This document shows, one piece after another, positions 58,787-64,000 of a DNA stretch of 64,000 bases (its first letter is position 1; every line of letters starts with the position of its first letter). The DNA is taken from contig CAWGMT010000012.1 of assembly GCA_963823675.1 (NCBI GenBank), positions 1,116,001-1,180,000 on the forward strand. The letters are read 5' to 3'. Below the pieces are notes generated by a model. That model saw only the letters and a program-made list of their open reading frames with translations, made no database searches and was not told the origin of the DNA. The position numbers were made by a program, and so were the translations under genes. Origin of the DNA: CAWGMT01 sp963823675. Lineage in GTDB: Bacteria; Planctomycetota; Planctomycetia; Isosphaerales; Isosphaeraceae.

Positions 58787-61700
58787 TCACGGGCCCTCCT
58801 CGGAAGTTAGGTCCTCCGACAGGGCCGTCTGCAGCAGATAGACCCAGTGCTTGTTGTACGCCGCCGAGCGGAACGCGAGGGTTCGGCCATCGGGCGCAAA
58901 CCGCAGCGCAATTCGAGGGTAGAAGGGAAGCCGCACGGACAGCAGCTCCGCACGCGCGGCGACGTCCCACAGCTTCACGACCGCTTCACCACTGATCGAA
59001 GCCAGTACCCTTCCATCGGGCGAGAAATCCAGATCCGAAATGCTCTGGGCGTGGCCCGGCAGGGTATCCAGCAACTCGAGAGTATTCACGTCCCACAATT
59101 GGATCTCCCCGCGGGGCGCCGTTGCCGCGGCCAGAATTGTTGAGTCGGGCGAAAGGATCGCGGGGCCCCACCCTGACTGGAGCGTTCGACTCGAGCGTCG
59201 CACTCGATTCGTCGCGCGCTCCCAGATGTCCAGCTTGTTCCCGGTTCGCAGCGCGACCTTGTGGGACTCGGGACCCACGGCCACCACAGCGGCGGATTCC
59301 GTGCCTTGCATTGCGATCCGTTGGCCGGTGACCAGATCCACGAGCTCGATCGGCCCGCCGGCGGAATAAACCCCAACGAACTTCGACCGATGCGCGTAGA
59401 GGCTTCCATAAAAGCTAATCGTGCGAAGGCGCTTTCCGGTTGCAACTTCCCACGCTGTTGCCGTGCCACCCGGCCGGGAGAGAAGCACCAGGGCGCCGTC
59501 CGCCGACAGCCAGACGCCGGACGCCGGTTGCCGCCGCTCGAGCACTCGATGGAACCGCCTGACCCCGGTCTTCGGGTCGAAGCCGCTCACTTCCAGGTCG
59601 GCATCGACAGCGTAGGCCATCGCGCCCCCGTCGGGCACGAACGGCATTCCTCCGACGGCATCGGCAACGACCAGCGTCTGCCCGTCCGGCGTGAAGGCGA
59701 TCGGCCCTCCGGCGCTCGCGACCGGTATCGCGCGCCAGCGCTCGGGTAGGCGTGCGTCCCAGAGCTTGACGGTTCCGTCGCCGCTCGCCGTTGCAAGAGT
59801 CTTGCCGTCCGGTGAGACCGAGATTCCCCAGATCTTACCGGAGTGACCGTTGAGACTGTGGATTGGTTGCCCCGTGGTCGCATCAGACAGACGCATGAAC
59901 GCACGATCATCGGCTGAGACGAGCATGCGGTCGCCTGCCAGGAAAGCAACAGCGCAGGCGCTGGTGGGATAGGTTAAATCTCGATAGGCGTCCGGCGGTT
60001 TGCCGCTCTCAAGTTCCAACACCGTCACGCTCCCTCTTGCGCCAGCCGCGGCCAGCCGGGCGCCGTCCGCCGAGAAAGCGAGGCCATAAAGTCCCTCTCG
60101 TACCTGAAGTCTCTTCCTCAGAGTCAGGTTCGCCAGGTTCCAGAGCCTTACGTAGCCGTCTCCGCCGGCAGTGGCGAGAATGGTTCCGTTGGGAGCGATC
60201 GCAATGGACTCGAGGGGGTCTTCGCGCGCCTTGGCTGAGGCCAGCTCCTGGCGCGACTTTAGATCCCAAAGCTTGATGAGGTGATCGCTGCGCCCGGCGG
60301 AGACTAGCCGCCGCCCATCCGGCGTGAAGCGAACGGCAATCGCATCGCCCTTGTGGGCGGGGATCGCGGCCTGCCCAGCATGCGTTTCCAGGTCCCAGAG
60401 CTTGATCGCGCCATCGTCGGCGACGGTGGCCAGAGTGCGGCCGTCGGGTGCAAAGGCGGCGTCGTTGACCTCGGTGCCACAAGTGATGATCGTCGGAAGC
60501 GGCCGGCCGGTGGCGGCATCCCAGAACCGCACGGTGCCATCCTTGCCGCAGGAGACAAGCGTGCGGCCGTCGGGTGAAAACTCGACGTGATAGACGTCGC
60601 CCGCATGGCCGCGGAGCGTCCGGCGTTCGTCGTGGCAAAGGCGCCGCACGTAGTGCCATGCGAAGTTCCGCACGTCCTCTGCCCCGGGTGCGGGGAGCCA
60701 CTTGTCGAGCAGCTCGATTACATCGGGCCGCTGGCCGCTTTGCACGAGCTCGTGAGCCTGCCGGATGTCGGCGACATAGCGATGCCGGCGCGCCTCCGCC
60801 GCGCGGCGATCCAGCTCGGTCCGCGTCTCTGCGGCGGCTCGCGTCGCCCGATCGAGCCGCGTCGCCGAGTAGGACCACATCCCGACGACGACGGATAGGG
60901 AAAGCGCGACGACGGCAGTCATCGTCAGGGCCAGCCGATGTCGCCAGGCGAACTTGCGCCCGCGATACCAGGCCGAGGGAGGGCCGGCCTCGACCGGCTG
61001 GTCGTTGCGATACCGCGCGATGTCGGCGGCGAAGGCGCCGGCGGTCTCGTAGCGGCGGCGGCGGTCCTTCTCCAGGGCCTTCATCGTGATCCAGTCCAAC
61101 TCCTTTAAAGATGAAGGACGAGGCCTGCCGTGAGCGAAGTCGAACGGGATGAAGGATGAAGCGCGGAAGCGGGACACCGTCGTCGGTGTGTCGTTCTCTA
61201 GCCGCGTGCTGGGCGGCGGCGGGTCCTGCTCGCGGATGATCCGGCGGACCTCGTCGAGAGCCGCCTTGCGGAAGGTGTCCTGGTCAAACGGGGTCGTGCC
61301 GGTCAGTAGCTCGTAGAGCAGCACCCCCAGGGAATAGATGTCGCTGCGGGTGTCGACGTCAAGCCCGCTCAGCTCGGCCTGCTCGGGGCTGAGATACATG
61401 GGGGTGCCCATCAGCTCGGAGAAACCGGTGTGTAGCGTCCGGTCCGTGAGGCTCTGCTGGCCGGTCGCCTTGGCGATGCCGAAATCGATCACTTTGGGCA
61501 CCGGGGTTCCGTCGTGGAGCGTGATCATGACGTTGGACGGTTTCAGGTCGCGGTGGATGATCCCCTTCAAATGGGCATGCTGGACGGCCTGGCAGACGAG
61601 CGCGAACAGGTCGAGCCGGTCGGCGATCGAAAGGCGGTTCCGGTCGCAATACTCGGTGATCGGGATCCCCCGGACCAGCTCCATCACGAAGTAGGGCCGG

Positions 61701-62146
61701 CCGGATTCAGTTGCCCCGGCATCGAGAATGCGGGCGATATTGCGGTGATCCATCAAGGCCAGCGCCTGGCGCTCGGCGTCGAAGCGGGCGATCACCTGTT
61801 TCGTATCCATGCCGGGCTTGATGACCTTGAGCGCGACCTTGCGGCGCACGGGCTCTATCTGCTCGGCCATGTACACGACACCCATGCCTCCCTCGCCGAT
61901 CTGCTCCAGCAGCTTGTAGCGGCCGATGACGGTTCCGGGCGCCTCCTGGACCGGCTGGCCGCTGCCCGCGGCCAAGCCAGGCGCGGGCCTGCTCAGAAAA
62001 CCGCTGGCCCCCTCGTTGGCCTTGAGCAGGGCTTCGATCGATTCCCGTAGTGCCCGATTGCCGGCGCACGCTCGCTCGAGATACGCCGCACGCTCTTCGG
62101 GAAGGCTCAGGGCCAGCGCCTGGTGAAACAGCTCTTCCTCGTTCAT
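58787..62146 (-). CDS. Serine/threonine protein kinase with C-terminal WD40 propellers
   Basis: 1,119 residues. Gly loop GEGGMGVVY (residues 84-92), Lys107 in VALKVIKPG, catalytic HRDLKPSNV (Asp200), DFG 221-223 and SPEQ all present, so it is likely active. Membrane helix at 405-426 (LALTMTAVVALSLSVVVGMW). Some 11-12 WD40-type blades follow (FSPDGRTLVSCGKDGTVRFW and similar), probably two propellers acting as an outer sensor or scaffold. Residues about 320-347 (VSRFRASSFIPFDFAHGRPR) replace the usual C-lobe loop and come from an inserted repeat. The paired ECF sigma factor lies upstream in the same direction. Confidence 0.94.
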   Translation of the reverse strand: MNEEELFHQALALSLPEERAAYLERACAGNRALRESIEALLKANEGASGFLSRPAPGLAAGSGQPVQEAPGTVIGRYKLLEQIGEGGMGVVYMAEQIEPVRRKVALKVIKPGMDTKQVIARFDAERQALALMDHRNIARILDAGATESGRPYFVMELVRGIPITEYCDRNRLSIADRLDLFALVCQAVQHAHLKGIIHRDLKPSNVMITLHDGTPVPKVIDFGIAKATGQQSLTDRTLHTGFSELMGTPMYLSPEQAELSGLDVDTRSDIYSLGVLLYELLTGTTPFDQDTFRKAALDEVRRIIREQDPPPPSTRLENDTPTTVSRFRASSFIPFDFAHGRPRPSSLKELDWITMKALEKDRRRRYETAGAFAADIARYRNDQPVEAGPPSAWYRGRKFAWRHRLALTMTAVVALSLSVVVGMWSYSATRLDRATRAAAETRTELDRRAAEARRHRYVADIRQAHELVQSGQRPDVIELLDKWLPAPGAEDVRNFAWHYVRRLCHDERRTLRGHAGDVYHVEFSPDGRTLVSCGKDGTVRFWDAATGRPLPTIITCGTEVNDAAFAPDGRTLATVADDGAIKLWDLETHAGQAAIPAHKGDAIAVRFTPDGRRLVSAGRSDHLIKLWDLKSRQELASAKAREDPLESIAIAPNGTILATAGGDGYVRLWNLANLTLRKRLQVREGLYGLAFSADGARLAAAGARGSVTVLELESGKPPDAYRDLTYPTSACAVAFLAGDRMLVSADDRAFMRLSDATTGQPIHSLNGHSGKIWGISVSPDGKTLATASGDGTVKLWDARLPERWRAIPVASAGGPIAFTPDGQTLVVADAVGGMPFVPDGGAMAYAVDADLEVSGFDPKTGVRRFHRVLERRQPASGVWLSADGALVLLSRPGGTATAWEVATGKRLRTISFYGSLYAHRSKFVGVYSAGGPIELVDLVTGQRIAMQGTESAAVVAVGPESHKVALRTGNKLDIWERATNRVRRSSRTLQSGWGPAILSPDSTILAAATAPRGEIQLWDVNTLELLDTLPGHAQSISDLDFSPDGRVLASISGEAVVKLWDVAARAELLSVRLPFYPRIALRFAPDGRTLAFRSAAYNKHWVYLLQTALSEDLTSEEGP
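61107..61161. repeat. Interspersed repeat inserted in-frame in the kinase domain
   Basis: GATGAAGGACGAGGCCTGCC, then GTGAGCGAAGTCGAACGG and GATGAAGGATG. A near-direct repeat (GATGAAGGA) brackets the insert, whose translation is SFIPFDFAHGRPRPSS. The core (GTGAGCGAAGTCGAACGG) is a sequence I know as a common interspersed tract in some bacterial genomes. Confidence 0.5.
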
Positions 62147-62254
62147 GAGCCACCTCGCAGGCGGGCCGATTGCGCCTCTGACTCTCTAAGCGAGAAAGAT
62201 CGCAGGCAGCATCAATAATTTTCGCAGAACTCCCGGAATCGCGCGTCAGGGGCG

Positions 62255-62390
62255 CAAAACAACGAATTGATGAAAGAGGAGCGACCGCCTCTGATCCGAC
62301 CGATCCGACCGATCAGAGGCGGCCGCTCCCCCTGCGGATTGGAAACGTTATTCCTGCGCGGCCCCTGAGCTATTGTTTTGCGCGCCCTCA
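62255..62390. repeat. Nested palindrome between sigma-factor and kinase genes
   Basis: The inner stem is CCGCCTCTGATC ... GATCAGAGGCGG (about 62286-62325), with GAGCG and CGCTC outside it. An outer pair GGGGCGCAAAACAA and TTGTTTTGCGCGCCC brackets it. The whole has the build of a small non-autonomous mobile element, but could also attenuate kinase transcription. It touches the 3' end of the sigma-factor gene. Confidence 0.55.
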
Positions 62391-62969
62391 ACCCTCGGCG
62401 CCCTCGCCCAGGTCCCGCCGCAGCCAGGCTCGGACGTAGACCCATTGCCGGTCGGCGCTGCTGGGCGAGATGCCCAGGACAACGGCCGCTTGATCGCCCG
62501 TCAGGCCGGCAAAGTAGCGCAGCTCGACAAGCTTGGCCTTTTGTGGGTCGACTTTTGCCAGTCGGTAGAGGGCCGCATCCAGCGCCGCCAGGTCGATCTC
62601 CATCTCCGGCTCCGGAGCGGTCGGGGACTCGGCATCCACGGCGTCCACGTCGCACCGGTGCCAACCACCACCGTGCTTGGGACTTTGTTTCCGGCGCGCG
62701 TTGTCGACCAGGATGCGCCGCATTGCCTCGGAGGCGGCCAGGAAGAAATGACGGCTATCGTTCCAGTGGAGATCGTCACCCGCGCCGACCAGCCGCAGGT
62801 ACGCCTCGTGCACCAGGGCCGTGGCCTGGAGCGTCTGCCCCGGGCTTTCCCGGGCGAGTTTCGCCGCGGCCAGCTTCTTGAGCTCGTCGTAGACCAGCGG
62901 CAAGAGCTGCTCGGCCGTATGGGGATCGTCTTGCTCCATCGCGGAGCGGATGCACGTCACGTCATTCAC
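62388..62969 (-). CDS. ECF-type RNA polymerase sigma factor
   Basis: 193 residues from a GTG at 62969 (MNDVTCIRSAMEQDDPHTAE), the normal start of this planctomycete group; 62999 is a possible longer start. Region 2: AEQLLPLVYDELKKLAAAKL ... ATALVHEAYLRLV, then HFFLAASEAMRRILVDNARR. Region 4: LVELRYFAGLTGDQAAVVLG, ISPSSADRQWVYVRAWLRRD. This subgroup is typically encoded beside WD40 kinases, and its activity may be controlled by phosphorylation from that kinase (family knowledge and inference). Confidence 0.93.
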   Translation of the reverse strand: MNDVTCIRSAMEQDDPHTAEQLLPLVYDELKKLAAAKLARESPGQTLQATALVHEAYLRLVGAGDDLHWNDSRHFFLAASEAMRRILVDNARRKQSPKHGGGWHRCDVDAVDAESPTAPEPEMEIDLAALDAALYRLAKVDPQKAKLVELRYFAGLTGDQAAVVLGISPSSADRQWVYVRAWLRRDLGEGAEG

Positions 62970-63250
62970 CAGCACGGCAGGAAGCCCCTCTGCCCACACC
63001 TTGTCTCAGCACGGCCCCGTGTCCCGCAGCTTCGTGGTATCTCATCCAGTCTGCAATCCAGGCGGGGGGAGTTTAACAGGATTCGGGACAAAAAGCTACG
63101 GTGCGGTGCGAACCGAAGCGGCCATGGATTGTTTCTGCGAAATTCGTCCGGACTCGACGTCCAGGTCGCCAGGATAGTTGTGCCAGGTTGATCGAAGCAA
63201 TAACCAAGGCATGCGTCCCCTCATATTAACCCTGTTGGTATGATGAACCT

Positions 63251-64000
63251 ATGCCCCGAACGGTGACCTCCTATCTTCAACTGGTGCGGCTGCCGAACGT
63301 GGTGACCGCGGCGGCCGACAGCCTCGCGGGCTGGCTGCTCGCGATGGGCAGCTTTGCCGAACCGTCGCGCTGGGTGCCGCTGACGGTCGCCTCGATGGTC
63401 CTCTACGCCGCGGGAACCACGCTCAACGACGTCTTCGACTTCGACATCGATCGAGCCGAGCGCCCTAACCGGCCATTGCCCTCGGGTCAAATCTCCCGGC
63501 GCACGGCTGCGTGGTGCGGAGCGATCGGGCTCCTCTTCGGGCCGGCAATTGCGCTCTTGAGCGGATCGTCCGCCAGCGGCCTGGTCGCGGCAATTCTCGC
63601 TGTTTGCATTCTCGGCTACGACGCCGGGCTCAAGCACTCGGCCTTCGGCCCGCTCTTGATGGGCGGCTGCCGGGGCTTGAATCTCCTCTTGGGAATGACG
63701 CACGCCGCCGGGCTTGCGGGCTGGGCCGGTTGGTCGGCCGCGATCGCTTACGGGCTCTTCGTCGCCGGGATCACCGTGATCAGCCGCTCCGAGGTCCACG
63801 GCGGGTCGCGCAAGGGATTGGTGGCCGGGCTCTGGCTCGAGAACCTGGCGCTTTTGGGCCTGGCCGGCCTGGCGCTCCAACATCGCCGATTCCCGATCCC
63901 CGCGCCCGATCGCCCGCTCATTCCCATCGAGGGGATCCTGGTACTGGCTCTCATCGCGCTCGCGGTCAACGCGGCGGCTTCGCGCGCGATCAGGCAGCCG
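63251..64000 (+). CDS. UbiA-family prenyltransferase (EboC-like), 3' end outside window
   Basis: The frame is open from the ATG at 63251 to the window edge (250 codons). Start MPRTVTSYLQLVRLPNVVTA; the first Asp-rich motif NDVFDFDIDRAERPNRPLPS and YDAGLKHSAFGPLLMGGCRG are typical of UbiA enzymes of the EboC/SCO type rather than ubiquinone biosynthesis. About seven membrane segments so far. It transfers a prenyl group to an unidentified acceptor. Related planctomycete clusters pair it with inositol-phosphate synthase and a TIM barrel, both present at 42.3-44.6 kb. Confidence 0.9.
   Translation, partial: MPRTVTSYLQLVRLPNVVTAAADSLAGWLLAMGSFAEPSRWVPLTVASMVLYAAGTTLNDVFDFDIDRAERPNRPLPSGQISRRTAAWCGAIGLLFGPAIALLSGSSASGLVAAILAVCILGYDAGLKHSAFGPLLMGGCRGLNLLLGMTHAAGLAGWAGWSAAIAYGLFVAGITVISRSEVHGGSRKGLVAGLWLENLALLGLAGLALQHRRFPIPAPDRPLIPIEGILVLALIALAVNAAASRAIRQP

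Overview
The window is high-GC bacterial DNA from a planctomycete, most likely an Isosphaeraceae/Gemmataceae-type organism. The evidence is the gene content: a serine/threonine kinase with a C-terminal WD40 propeller next to an ECF sigma factor, a giant surface protein with the planctomycete LEPR-XLL-type N-terminal motif (LEARTLLS), a toroid/DUF4159 protein, a MoxR-DUF58-VWA-VWA operon, a small membrane protein with an NPYAPP motif, and many YfhO-type polytopic proteins. I saw no rRNA, tRNA or CRISPR array.

Layout. 0-4.2 kb: a TPR-like gene tail, an exported protein and a frameshifted YfhO-type membrane protein. 4.4-10.2 kb: Uma2 nuclease-fold protein, exported MsrA, and a minus-strand set of HEAT-repeat protein, coiled-coil membrane protein and ABC-2 permease. 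10.3-20.1 kb: a sugar ABC importer (lipoprotein, ATPase, permease), then a flippase, a GT4 glycosyltransferase and a second YfhO protein. This looks like a surface-glycan locus. The lipoprotein appears to be naturally circularly permuted. 20.3-22.7 kb: a small XRE/membrane operon with a recognisable promoter, an MmcQ/YjbR protein and a gene remnant. 22.7-27.5 kb: a minus-strand tyrosine/homogentisate catabolic operon (heme-oxygenase-like enzyme, Hpd, FAH-family hydrolase, HmgA, flavin reductase). 27.7-30.8 kb: PIG-V-like and GT39-like membrane glycosyltransferases. 30.9-37.5 kb: the MoxR/DUF58/VWA operon. 38.4-44.6 kb: exported proteins, the DUF4159 protein, inositol-3-phosphate synthase and a TIM-barrel isomerase. 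45.3-55.9 kb: one giant gene (beta-helix modules, Ig-like repeats, sedolisin protease). 56-58.8 kb: a 93-bp tandem repeat interrupted by a complete IS4-family element. 58.8-63 kb: kinase and sigma factor. 63.25 kb to the edge: a UbiA-type prenyltransferase.

Two things affect how the window should be read. First, about 20 otherwise convincing genes or gene parts are split by one-base shifts, some of them in homopolymers (GGGG at about 11636, TTTT at about 15499). I annotate these as single genes and suspect sequence errors more than mass pseudogenisation. Second, intergenic space is rich in small palindromic elements, tandem repeats, a hexamer microsatellite pair and remnants of Rpn-like genes, so the region shows clear mobile and repeat activity.
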